From assembly GCA_030248195.1 (NCBI GenBank), contig JASAND010012522.1, positions 42,603-106,602 of the forward strand: a DNA stretch of 64,000 bases, written 5' to 3'. This stretch comes from Trissonchulus latispiculum (lineage: Eukaryota > Nematoda > Enoplea > Enoplida > Ironidae). The notes beneath the pieces were generated by a model. It saw only the letters and a list, made by a program, of their open reading frames with translations. It had not been told where the DNA came from and did not search any database. Of this stretch, positions 1 to 12,500 are shown piece after piece (position 1 is the first letter of the stretch; each line of letters starts with the position of its first letter). The translations under genes were made by a program, and so were the position numbers.

Positions 1-180
1 AGAAAAACTAAGGTGTATTCAGTGTTAACCCTTCTTTAAGGATGACAAAGGTAAGCATTAAGGATTTGATGCTTTACGGCAACTCTTCCAGCTTTAGCTG
101 TTGCCTCTGCAATTTTTGTGTGCAAACTTCAACTGAAGCAAACCAGTATACTGAAGGCGCAACTCCAGATTAAGGGTTAA

Positions 181-1580
181 GGGGGGGGGGGGGCTACGAA
201 CGGGTTGGCACAACATCGTCGGAGAGAGCTACTTTCCCGCCCAACGTTAGCCAACATATCAAAGTAAAAAAGTTTAGGGTGGGCAACAATATATCTCATA
301 TACACCGTTTTTGGCAGGACGCCAAAGTCGAAATTTTGGTGCGAAAAATGGGATTTTTCAAAAAGGGTTTTTCAGCTCTGGTGAATTAACGGTTCGACCG
401 ATTCTGTAACTTTCAGCCATAAATGTTAACTGTTACTAGTGCTAAATATTAAAAGTATTCCGGCTTTCGAGCGTTGCTTCCTTCTTTAGTTATAACAGCT
501 CAAAGTTTGAAATTTTGCAAAAAGTTGCGAGGTGACCGTGCGCCGTTTTCGATCTAATAAAATAGGCAGCCCCTAGCCTACCCCAGCTTTTTACCAGTTA
601 TTAGGCTCTAATAGGGGCATACTGTTTGTGAGTTTCAAGGGCTTTGGTTTTCTGGTTAGTGTGCTAGCCAACTTTTCGTTAAGAAATAACCCTTATTTTT
701 AGGCCTGAAAAGCTAGCTAAGCGCAGTAAAAATGGGGTCAAAAAATTTTTTGTCTCCGATTTTGCCGAAAAGGTGGTTATAGGGGTTATTTGACCTGCTG
801 AATCCGAATATCAAATCCGTTTTTCGATATGACGCTTCCTTCGTTCAGTATGTGCTTACAACTGTCTTAGAGCTTTTTGGAGCGATCGCCATCCATACTT
901 CGACAAATCAATCTAGCATTTATAAACATTGGAACGAGGTTTAGTGACATAGCTTTTGGCACATCTTGGTGCACTCACTGGCCTGTAATGTGCAAAGTTT
1001 CAGCCGATTCTGCCACAGTACTTTGGAGTAATTGACTCACATCTTCGAAATGGCGCCAAATAACAGCGACAATATCGATAATATAATCCAGCACTGCGAA
1101 CACAGGGATTAACGAAATCACGTCATTTATACCAAAGTTAAGACAGATGCTTGGAGTATTAATTGCCGCAAAGTTTGGTTCATTTGGTAAACCACAGCTC
1201 ATTAGAAGTTAGTTAACCTCCACCCGTATAGACCTACAACACCCAATTTTTCGCATTTTGATCGTATCGCACAGAAAAGTAGGCAATGGCCTAGAGATTA
1301 TTTTACGCGATATCAAAGCACTATATATCAGAACTAATTCCTGAAAATTTGGGTACTGTGCCTTGCACATAGCGATTAGGGCGAGGCGAAGTTTGTGTAC
1401 GTGTCATGTCGAGTTTTGGACCGATAACACCAACTTCTGATGGCTCCACAGGACGCTACGCTGCATGGAATTCTTTCAAACTTTAAACTATTTCACACTA
1501 AACCTAATACTATTATATGGCAAAAGACTAGCTAGCTTTTCCAACATCGAACTTTTAGTGAAATTCGTAGCCCCCCCCCC
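181..1580. mobile_element. TTAA-flanked 1.4-kb DNA element with poly-G terminal inverted repeats
   Basis: TTAA stands at 177-180 and again at 1581-1584. The sequence between starts with a run of 13 G then CTACGAA, and ends with the reverse complement (TTCGTAG then ten C). TTAA duplication plus a G/C-starting inverted repeat is the arrangement of piggyBac-type transposons. I see no transposase: the only reading frame of note (975-1202, minus, 75 codons) is not recognisable. It is therefore best read as non-autonomous. The interior has no obvious repeats. Assignment to piggyBac is inference from the ends only. Confidence 0.7.
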
Positions 1581-1584
1581 TTAA

Positions 1585-3168
1585 GCTGAGCAACAGTATC
1601 CCTGAGGTACCGTTCTTATTTAATTAATAGCAATTGGCTAGCGCTACCGAAAAAGAAAGCCTTTGATGGTCTATTAAAAATTTTAATATTTCATAGCCAT
1701 ATTTTAGTACTTTTTGCTTATGCTTATATATAGGTTTAGGATTTGATAGGGAATAGCGCTCTTTTGTTACAAATTTGTTTATTTCAGCTACAAAAATTAA
1801 AACAAATTCCAATATGTAAAATAAAAACTTAGCAGTTTTTGTTTATTATAGCATACAATTTTTGGTTTTAAAGGTATGAAGTTAGTTGTACCTGTGTGCT
1901 GCATAAGTGCTCGAAATTCAACGATTTTCCCCAATGTTTTCTGCTAGTTTTCGATCTCAAAAAATCTTCGACCCCGAGATGAGATTAGCTGCTTTTTCAA
2001 TGATTAGCTTTGTAATGTTGTAACTGTAGCTGTTGAATCGATAAGCAAATTTTATTGGACAGCTTGAAATAGGTCGAGGAAAGTTCTGTGCGACGTTCGC
2101 TTTCTGAAGGGCAGTAGCAAAATGTTTATCTAGATTGAGAATACTTAGTATTTTGGTAAGCTCTGGTAGCTTAAAATTTCCCCAACATATTGGTAAAAAT
2201 GAAACAGACCATATCTTTTTCACAGTAAATATTTGTATATAAATAGTAAAAAGTAAGCAAAAACACTGTTTAAAAACACGTTCATAGCTTTGTGCAGTTA
2301 AATATATTAAGTTTTTATAGCAATTGTCAAAAAAATAAAAAATCGTGTGATTTTAGCTTTTTTATCAAAAATACCAGTTGGAACCGGAACCGGTAGCCAG
2401 AACCGGAACCGGAACCGGTAGCCAGAACCGGAACCGGAACCGGTAGTCAAGAACCGGAACCGGAACCGGAACCGGTTTCAAAAATCGGAACCGGTCCCAG
2501 CACTAATACAAAGGTAGGTAAGGGACAAATACCAACAGCAACGCACAAATCATACGTGTCTACAATAGGCTACAAAGGACCATTACCGTAAAAAAAGAAT
2601 CAGTATCACCAAGTAGAGTCAAAAAACTACTGAAAAATACATAGCTGGAGGGGTAGGGATCATTAGACAACGGAAAACCCCTGACAACTTTTCTTTTTCA
2701 AGAAGGACAAAAAACAACTGCAAGACAAAATCACCAGGTACATTACGTACGCTTGCGTACACACATATACGAGTACGTACACAGGACGGAGCTAAGAGAC
2801 CATATAGGAAAAGCCAAAAGCCAAAAAAACCACTGGATACGCAAGAAGCCTCAAACCAATTAAAAATGTCTGAAAACCACCAGCAAATCCGACCGTAAAA
2901 AGAGGGGGACAAATATCAGAAAAAACTAGTATTCCCAATTCCAGAACCGTCGTTCCCTCTCACAACATTAAAAATAAAATAGAATTCTTGTGCAATTTAA
3001 AAAAGTTCCAAAAATTTTCAGAGAAAACTCCTCTTTCAAGGGAAATTACACGACAAATTAAGACAGAAAACATTTTAGGTGCTGCAGAAATTAGGACAGA
3101 AAAAATCCCAAAAAACTGATCCTTCCTGCCCCACCCCCCATCCGAAACCCTCACCAAATCTAAGTTAC
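1585..3168. other. non-coding stretch, probably tomosyn intron
   Basis: No exon with homology to the tomosyn C-terminal propeller was found here. The stretch is AT-rich with a GGAACC repeat at about 2380-2485. As the leftmost exon seen ends near 3169 and the conserved C-terminal part of the protein is missing, this is most likely intron leading off the window. Confidence 0.5.
2380..2505. repeat. GGAACC simple repeat, possible end of a hAT-like element
   Basis: About 15 imperfect copies of GGAACC/GGTAGCC motifs, ending in GGTCCCAGCACTA. Read from the right this starts TAGTGCTGGGACCGG, which resembles a hAT terminus of the TAGGG/TAGTG type with hexamer-rich subterminal sequence, as in the element at 60,940-62,069. 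I did not find the opposite end. Confidence 0.45.
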
Positions 3169-3514
3169 CTTGGGACTTTGCCCGATCAAGGGGGGACCCA
3201 TAGCCGCTGGCGGAAGCAGCAGTGCCTCCAGGACCGGATCCGGATCCGGGTCCGGTCCCAGAACCAGCTCCGGCGCCAGAAACGGTTGTTGAAGCGGCCG
3301 ATTTGAGGATGGGCTTGCCGGATCGACCGGCACCACCACCAGAGCCAGAGGTAGAGGCATAGGAGGAGGAGGAGGAGGAGGCGCCAGCGACAGCCGAGGA
3401 AAACCGGGAGCCAATGGAAGAGCCAATCGGGGGCGTCGGTGTGCTGGGATTGGAGGAATGGGAATGATCAGCCAGACCCACACTGGCAAACTGCATAGCA
3501 GTGGATTCGCTGTT
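3169..3514 (-). CDS. STXBP5: tomosyn exon 20 (Ser/Gly-rich linker)
   Basis: Encodes a low-complexity linker rich in Ser, Gly and Ala, with a run of six Ser and ending near PLDRAKSQ. The acceptor is at the TTGCAG before 3514. Two donors are possible: CAAG|GTAACT at 3169, or a GTGAGG about 14 nt further. The open frame needs phase 0, whereas exon 19 ends in phase 1, so either a small exon between them was missed or this junction is mis-assigned. It belongs to the tomosyn hypervariable region by position and composition, not by sequence similarity. Confidence 0.6.
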
Positions 3515-6500
3515 CTGCAAACAACAGGAGAATATCAGCACTCACACAAAAGCGGAGACAAAACTGGAGCCTCACCCCCCCTCAGCTGGGATTGTTTTAC
3601 TCACCCTCTTTTCGGAGCCCCCTCCCCACTCTCAGACCCCACACTTTTTGGAAAGCCCCCCGCCCATTTGTTGGGGGACGCCCATAATTGGCAAAAAATT
3701 AACCCTAAAAAATGCCAGCCCAATTGGCTCTCTCCTGTTTCGGACAAAAGGCTTTATCTTGAGTGACTGTAACGTTTTTCACTGATTTTTCTATGACACA
3801 CAGGTAGGTAAATACGAGATAAATTCCGTCTTGTGTCAAAACGGTCAAAGAAAAACTCGATAAATGTTTCCAATTAAAACTAATTTCAATTCAACCCGAA
3901 CGCTCCTTTAATTAGCCCTATAATCATCCAGGAAAGAGTTGGGGTCGGAAGGGGGGGGGGAATTATCCTTTAACTGTCAAATATCATGAGTTGGTGCCCC
4001 CCCCCCTTCGCACTTTCACTCTAGCGCTTTCATGCTGACAAGGATAGACCTGCTTAGACCAGAGCACAAAACATTCTCTGTACTGCACAAAGCACAAAAA
4101 TGTTGTCTAAGCACACATTGGAAGATTATTGTTAAACACAAGGTACTAGTTAATACACGTAATAGCATTTAACAAAGACACTATTTATTAGTATATACAT
4201 CTATCTATGCTACATAGCACAGAAATTTAGTTTTGCTGTTGCTGATAAACAGCACTTGTTTCTATGTCAGGGCGTGGGACGCAAACAAAAAGTTAATGGG
4301 GGTGAGAATAGATTATTATAACTCTAAATTAAGGAACAAGTTATTCATCAAAATCTATTTATACGTACTGACTTATACGAGGTTTCAATGCTTTAATGGT
4401 CAGCTCCGTTATCCTAGAAGCCTTGTTACTAAACTCCAAAAACACAGAAACATAAAGACAACGTGCGTACATATTGTATGGTTAGCGACATGCAAACCAA
4501 CAAAAATAACGAATTTTCACAAGTCGTAAAATTTTAAATTTCACAAAAATGAGCCAGAAAAAGGAAGAAAATAGAATGAATGATAGAAATTATTTGTGAA
4601 AACCTGTGAAAGCCATTTGTATACATATCGTGTGAAAAATCAAAACTGATCGTAAAGCTATTTCTACACTAAATCTCTAAAATTTCTCAAAACCAACCCA
4701 TACATGAAATACCATATCATGCAGTCGGCATTCAACAAGAAAAAAGCAGCGCATCCAAGCAGCCCCAGAAGCAGAACAATTAATCGCTGTTATGATGGCA
4801 ATTAATGCAGGACATGCAGCATGCAACACAAATTCAATTCCAATACAACAAGTTTAAATTAAACCAGCAAACTGTTTGTTTGAAAGGTTGAGAGGTAGAG
4901 CAAAATTAGTGTAGTTACTGTCACTGTTGAGTGATTATTTTCCTTCCACAATAGAGGGAAATCAAATATATACAAAGATTAAACGGGAGCGAAAAAAGAT
5001 ATTGTAGTGGAAGTTCACAAACTTAAAGTTACATAAAATCAAAAGAAAGCTTATATGTAATCCATGAGCCTAAAATCCAATCTGAACTCCTACCAGGCAA
5101 CGTGATGGCAGGCGGCATTTCCGTCTCATCCGTCGGTGCTGCAGCGGTGCTGCAAACAGCCACCGTTCGCTTTCGCAGCAGTCCACCAGTGGTAGTTTCC
5201 GTTGAGCAAGCGGCGGCGCCGCCAGGACCACCAAAAAATCGTGCCGCAACAGACTGTTTTGGACGGGTGGCAGATTTTCCGGACGGAAAATTGAGGGCAG
5301 GCGGTGGCTTGGAGGAACCGCCTGGAAGGGCAGATGGGCAGGACAGGGCCTTCAGAAGGTCCGGTTGACTGAGACTGTTGCGCCGGAGGGCTTCCGGTCC
5401 ACCGGGCCCGGGCACGGCCAGGTCGTCCTGGGCGGTCTCGCGAGTCACCGCCAGCGGGGATCGACGCCGATCCCCGGATACACCGGTGGACGTGCCCGCA
5501 CGACTACGCATCACCTGCTTTAGTTTGTGGGGCTGTGCCGGTGCACCTGTGGTGGCGGTACCACCCTGGTCCAGCACCCCCACTTCTGTACTACTATCAT
5601 CAAAAACATCATCTTTGGGCGTCAGTAGGTGATCCTCGCCACCAAAATCCACCTGATCCGCAGCCGCCGTGCTCCATCGAACCGTTCTCGGCTCGGAGCC
5701 CGCGGCTGACACCGACACAGACTTGAGACCGTTCAGAGACGGGTCATTGCAGGAGGAGGAGGGGACTCCTTTGGCCTTACGTCTCCGGGGCGGGGCTACG
5801 GGCACGGGAATGGGAACGATGGACTCATCCTGCGCTTCCACAGGCTTGGTACCCGCAGGGCCCTCAGTGAGCCCGCCGGATGGCGGAGGGGTTCGATGCT
5901 GCGATTTTCTTGTCTTTGGCATCGATTTGTGGCGACGTTTACCGTCCACAGCATTGTTGTTGGCCGCTGAACTAGTCGAACCGGAGGTGGCGGTATTGCC
6001 AGAAAACTTGCGGTGCGCCGCAGTCTGACACTTGCGCAGCACTAGGGAGGCTTTTTGGCGAAAATCCGACCCAGGACCGCCACCCCCACCAGTGGCAGCT
6101 ACCGTAGGATGTTGATGCTGGGCCGGGGGTAGACTGAGACTGTGACCTAACAGTTCATGCGAGGCGGGCTTGGCTGTGGCTGTCTGGGTGGTCTGGTCAT
6201 CCTCATCTGTCGGCGGCTATAACAGAGGTGATAGAAAAAAACATGACGTTATAAACAATCAATGTACTATTATAAGAGGCATAATAGAATAGCCAAAAAA
6301 AGTTGTGCAACTGGTCCAACTAAACACCATGACGTGTGCGATACGTACAACAAGACAAACCAAAACAGACACGAAAAAGATAGGTGAAACACAATCACTC
6401 CGCTAAGACAATCTCAGTCTCAGAATAGGCTTAAAATTTCGCAGACAGTTTCAGGAAAAAATCACAGACAAGGCCAAAAGTTCAGGGAATGTGAAAATAC

Positions 6501-9500
6501 CGGGGGGGGGGAAAGTAAAAACTCAGGGAAGGGGGCAATTTCGGTGGGAGGTGATTGCTGTTTTCCCACCCTAGAAAAATAATGTCCTGGGCTATGAAGG
6601 AAAACTACGTATGGTTATACTTATCCTAACTAAGGTTTATAAAAGGGTACAACGTTCTTATTCGACACGACGTTGACATCTGAAATGCTTACGCTGGGGC
6701 CTTCCTTTTGAAGCAGATGCTCAAGACAAATGCTGAAAGTTTGCTGAAGAATTTTTCGGGTCCGCAGTGCTGTAGTGACATCCTTCTTTCTTTCGTTTAT
6801 AATCTTGTATTAATCTGTAGGATAAAGGATTCTTTAAAAAAGGAACGTTGGAAGACAACTAAGCGGGGACCCATTGGAACAGGCTCTCCCAGAAAATGGA
6901 ACAAGTTAGTTGGAGCGGGAACAACTCTCGCTTAGTTGTATGCAACACTCACCGGACGACCAAAGGTGAAAATTGATAACTTTTAAGGGAGAACAGCATC
7001 AATTTAATCGATGGAAACAGCATTTCGAAAACCCTCTAAATTTACCTCCACCCACAGCTTATTTTGGAGGATGCTCATCCAGGGATTTTTGGCGCCCAAA
7101 TTTTGGCTACAAATAGGAAAAATTTGAAAAATTTTCCGGCTACGCCGGACATGTTTTCATAAACATGTCAAAATTTTAGCGAAAATGCAGGCATTGTCGA
7201 GAACGTTTTGCGGTCTCTACATACAAAATACGCCAAAAATAACAATTTTTGGCTCATCTTTGCAACAAATCTCCGCCCCCCCCGGGCCCGTCAGAATAAG
7301 AAACTGTGACCTGTCTCGATCCCTCAATAATCCCTCCGAGGTTCTATCGCCTGCAGAATTTGATCTTTACGGCTACGGCGGCTAGTTCATACCTACATCC
7401 CGAGTGAGCCTATCAAGGCTGCAGGGTTGGGAGTCTCGGTCTCGGTCTCGCCCAGAAGCCAGGAAAGACTTGGCCAGTATCGCCTATCCAAAAGTCTCGG
7501 CCTGGAAATTTTTTGAAAACATGAAATTTTAGTGAAAATGTTAAATCAATATAACGGAAATTAACTGACGAGATGCGGAAACCGTATGTTCATATGTTAA
7601 AGTCCTAAACTTCAAAAAATGGAAGAAATTAAGTTTAAGCTTAAAATTGCTAGTGTCGGTCTTGATCTCGCCCAAAAGCCGAGACTTGGCCAGTCTCGGT
7701 CTCGGTCTCGGTGAAATCTCGGTGTCGCCCAACCCTGCAAGGCTGACTCAAAAAACCCTGTTATGACCGGTCCAGTTGGGTTGGAAGAAACCACCTGGCC
7801 GAAACAAAAGCCAAGAAGGTGTCTGCTCCAGCTTCCCATTGTGGGTCAGCATTCAGGCGACGAAGCGAGAGTCATACTAGCTATGACTGATGGGGAGAGA
7901 CAAAGGTTAGCGCCCTCGTATAGCCTCTTGGCTGAGTAGCTCGGCAATAACAACAACAGCAACAACAAACCACCCGGCCGGCCGGCGTTGTCGTGGCGAC
8001 AGATTAGTAGAGCAGGATCTGGCTAGTGTCCTAATCCCTTACAGGCTAGATTTATGACAAGGTATAGCTCATTTGCTGCTCTGACACAGCTATCAAACTT
8101 TCGTTTGCAGAAAAATATTCCTTACTGTATCATTTTCCTACGTTCAACACAATACGTATGTCGGAATCACCTTTGGAGAGCTATTGTGGTGATCGACAAG
8201 TTTTGGAACAAACGCACTTATCTTGTTTTGTGGACCCCCATGAAAATGAAAAATCGCGACCCCTCCCCCCCCCCCTTAATAGCCCTCATCACTTTTAAAG
8301 GGTCACTTCGAAGGTCTAGTGCAGCGACGTAGTGGCGCCAATTGCAGCGCTTCGCTTCCACAATGGAAATCTTCAATTGTGATTCCGCTGCTGTCTACGT
8401 TCTTTCAAAAACACTGAACAATTTTAATATTCAACGATCAACGAGCAAACCGATTTCAGTATTAAATTAAAATTAAATCAATAAAAAATAATATATGTAA
8501 TTCCTAAATTGATTTACATTGTAAAACATTGTAGCAGATATCAAGATTTTAGGTTTGTGTAAATAACTATTACGCTTAGGCAGGCTTAGTCCACTATAAC
8601 GTTCCACGAAAAAGCATTCCAAAAATGAAAAATACTATTTTCTATGTAGTATATACACTATAGATAATAGAAACATCACAGTCATAACCACAATACTGCA
8701 GAAGAAGAAAAAAACCCTTGCTGAAAAATTAAATTAATTTTACATGACCACAGAACTTTAGGAAAGAATTAACTTCACAAAATCACCATACAGTCTTAAA
8801 AACTTCACAAAAGAAAAAGATATTACGCAAGCTGCCTTTTGCCAAGTGATGCCTTTACAAAGAAAAATGTAAAAAAACAATGGTAAAAACTAACAAAACC
8901 AAGCCAATTATAAAAGTCTAAAAGGAAAAACCAATAATTTCTAAAACCCAAAAAATTTGAAAAATCCGCACGTACAGTGGATACCAACATTAAAACTTTC
9001 TGAGGACTCACACAATTAAAATTAGTTCAACCCTAGATTCTCAAAATAAATTTATTAAAATCTGTCCAAAGTCTACTATACCCACTTTTCTATTTCACCA
9101 AAATTTACCTCTTAAAATTAAAGTTTTAAAACTTCAACCCAGCCTCTACCCCATACCAAGTTTTATCCATCCTACCCAGGAGCAATCATAAAGAATCACG
9201 CAATCGTTGAATACAAACCTTATGTACGTATATACGTACATACAAATAAGCGATAACAAAAAACCTAAATTAATTAATTAACTAATTAACACTCATTTAT
9301 TATTAACCTCATTCGGAGGAAGGGTGGGAGAATTGACAGCCTCGGCGTCACTGGAAGGATTCTTTTCCAGCGAATTGCCAGGCGAACGGGCATACTTCAT
9401 ATCACAGTTATCTGGAAAAAGCAAAAAAAAAGAAAAAGAAAAATTGAAATTAGAAATTCAGAAACAATAATTATTTCTACTTACTTACTTACTTCTATTG

Positions 9501-12500
9501 CTCGCGATATTTGCCTTAAATTATTGAGAGTGTTGGGCATAATATATATATACGTATGCCTTGTTGTTGCCTTTTAAAGCGTAAGCTAAAAAGTCCTCAG
9601 AAAACAAAACCACAAGAGGTCAAAAAATTTAACATATAAAAAATATAAAAATAAAAATTCGCCGACTATATTTCCTTTCATAGCTACGTAACTCCAAGTG
9701 CGTATATTAATATGTCGTAAGCGTTTTGACATTACCTATATGCAATATTAGACTAACAAATTTTTAGCATACGCACCTATGTGCCTTCAAAAATTTTTAA
9801 AATTTCCCCTTCATAGAAAGTCCAAACAAGTTACAAAAGTTTCCATCCCCCCTCCCCCACTTACTGTATAAATCCGGAGTGGTAATGGTGAAAATACAAA
9901 GGTGCTGTACAATGTCTATGACAGCCAGACCTTGTTCTGTACTATAGACTAGCCTACAACAGAAAACAACACACAAAACTGCGGTGCCCAAAAGTAAAAA
10001 ATTCTCTACAATAAATGGTCACAATATAAAATGGAAAAATCTACACAACATAAGGGGTTCTAAAACAGTTTGATAAAAACTGACAAAATATAGGAAAAAA
10101 TTAGATATTCTTAAAAATTAAAATTTAAACTTCAAACTTTAAATTTAGATTAAATTTTAATTTCTATACTAAAGCTGCTACAGTCACACTGTAGCTGTAA
10201 CCTACAGTCCATAGGCACTGTTCAAAGCCAAGGCGAGCACGCGTTCGGGAATATCGCGGGCCAGCCATGGAGTGAGACAGATCAGCTCAGCCTGGTAGCC
10301 CGCTGGACGTCGCTGTGGTCCCCCATACACTTTCAGGGGCCAGTAGTAGTCCTAAAGATATAAACTTAATTTAAAATTAAATCAAATTAAATTTGAATGT
10401 ATAATTAAATGAAAATTAAAATTGATAAAATAAACTATAAAAATATAAGAGTAGCCCCCCCCCAACCACATACTTGCCTCCCGCTCACAAGTCAAAGACA
10501 GCAAACCACCATCACAGCGTACAGCAAACAAAAGAAACATTTTTGCTCCAGAACGGTGACAATCAACATGGAAAATACAATCAGAAAAATATTATTTAAA
10601 TTAATTAATAAAAATTAACTAACAAATAAACAAGTATAAATAAATACATCCCATCACCCATATACCTTCTGACTGCCCTCAGAAGTGGCCGAGCTGGCAC
10701 TGGAGACAGAGGTCTGACGCTGCAACTGTTCTCGACGACCCTCAAAAGAGTCACCACCACCTCCACCACCGGGACCAGATCCCGTCGAGGTAGAGGCCCC
10801 GGAACTCGTCGTTACCATTGGGACATCCAAAACCTAAACAAGCGAAGTTGCGAGAATGGGTTGCCGCGGCATTTTCCCTTTGGGGGGGACGGATTTTCAG
10901 AAGAATGCAACAGTATTTTGGTCGTAGTTTTCGCTACACGTATTTCCCGAAAATGCCGCAAGCAGAAAAGTTGTTCAGCTCGACGAGCTCTTTCATTTGA
11001 GTACCATATTGACCACATTTGAAGAAATTTTTTAAAATCCGGGTTTTCGTGAATTCCCGGATTTTCAGTTTTTCGGCTGTAACTTTCGGTAGGTGCATTT
11101 CCGGAAAATGTCGCAAGAAGGAAAGTTGCCCAGCTCGACGAGCTCTTTCATTTGAGTACCATATTGACCACCTTTGAAGAACTTTTTTAAAATCCGGGTT
11201 TTCGTGAATTCCCGGATTTTCAGTTTTTCGGCTGTAACTTTCGGTAGGTGCATTTCCGGAAAATGTCGCAAGAAGGAAAGTTGCTCAGCTCGACGAGCTC
11301 TTTCATTTAAGTACCATATCGACCACTTTCGGAAAAATTTTTCAAAATCCGGAATTTTCCGGGTCCAATATCTCGAAATCCGTAAATTTTCCCGAAATTT
11401 CGATTTCAGTTTCGAAATCAGCGCTATCGAATTACCCTATGACCAACTTTTAAGCAAAATCGGAGACAAAAAATTTTTACGTTTCCCTTGGTCCCCCCTT
11501 ACCATTCTAAGAAATTCCGGGATTCGCCATTCCCGGAATCCGGGAAATATCGGACTGCCCGCGCTTCAGTCAACACTTCACCCCACCCCAAACCTCCACT
11601 GAAAATTTCAGCCCAATCGGGCCACCCTAGCAAAAGTTAGAGGGGGGGACAGGGGGTGGTCACGAGATGAAGATGAATAATAATAATAAACGGACATACC
11701 CAGATGAAAGGGTTGCCTTTTTTGTGTAAAAAGCGGCAACCCAAAAAACCAGAGAGAAGAAAATCACATGGAGGAGGGGCAGAAACGTGAAATTTCTTCA
11801 GTTGGTAGAAATCAGAACCTCCTCTCTCTCTCTCTCTCTAAAAATCTCCTATAGAAAAGAAGATCAGTCACTGCCCCCCTCCCAAAAAAACTATGTTAGT
11901 GTCAGACAAATTTGTTGCTCTGAGATTAAACAACAAAATTTTCTTGATTCAAAACCCCCTCCAATCGTGCGACAACAACAGAAGAGATAAAAAGTCTCGT
12001 TCAAAGACTATCCTGTCACACTCTTATCTATTATGTACTCTTGACACATTCTCAAGGCCGTACCCAGGGGGAGGGTTCAAGAGGTCTAGACCCATCCCTT
12101 TTTGAATATATACCTTTTTGAATATGATACAGCAAAAATGAAACTTTCAGCCACTTTTATAGAAAATCTCACGATTTTTGAAAAGCATTAAGCAATTAGT
12201 CATCACTTTTGATGTGAAAATGCAAACATGTTTGCAAATTAAATGGGCTGCGAACTAAATAATATTCGGGCTTGTCCTTGGTCTGCCCTCCCACCACACC
12301 TTGAACCCCCCCCCCCCATTTCCAAAATACTGGGTGCAGGCCTGTAAATACTGGATGCCTCAAAATCCCCCCACCCCCAATCCTGTTAAAATCACTCCTC
12401 CCGCTAACCGTAATCTCATCCGTGGTTTCCTGCTTCAGGAACCGATAGAAGATCACGTGACCAGAGGCACCGGCCACTGCCAGCAGCCGCGACTCCGCGC

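Larger units (their letters stand above)
6217..9307 (-). other. intron between tomosyn exons 19 and 18, with insertions
   Basis: Contains a G-run (6500-6512), a diverged G-rich element with a GGCTACGCC core (about 7060-7290), the hAT-like element at 7422-7737, and a retroposon 3'-end-like fragment at about 7380-7970 ending in CAACAACAGCAACAACAA. The rest is AT-rich with no features. Confidence 0.5.

Noticed and set aside
975..1202. 75-codon minus-strand frame inside the first TTAA element
   Set aside because: No recognisable domain; it could be a remnant, but there is no support for a gene.
5102..6028. Several plus-strand frames over tomosyn exon 19
   Set aside because: Shadows of the GC-rich minus-strand exon, which has consistent phase and splice sites.
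10812..11271. Repeated small frames starting MRHFPEMHLPKV
   Set aside because: They follow the 155-bp intronic tandem repeat and end with it.
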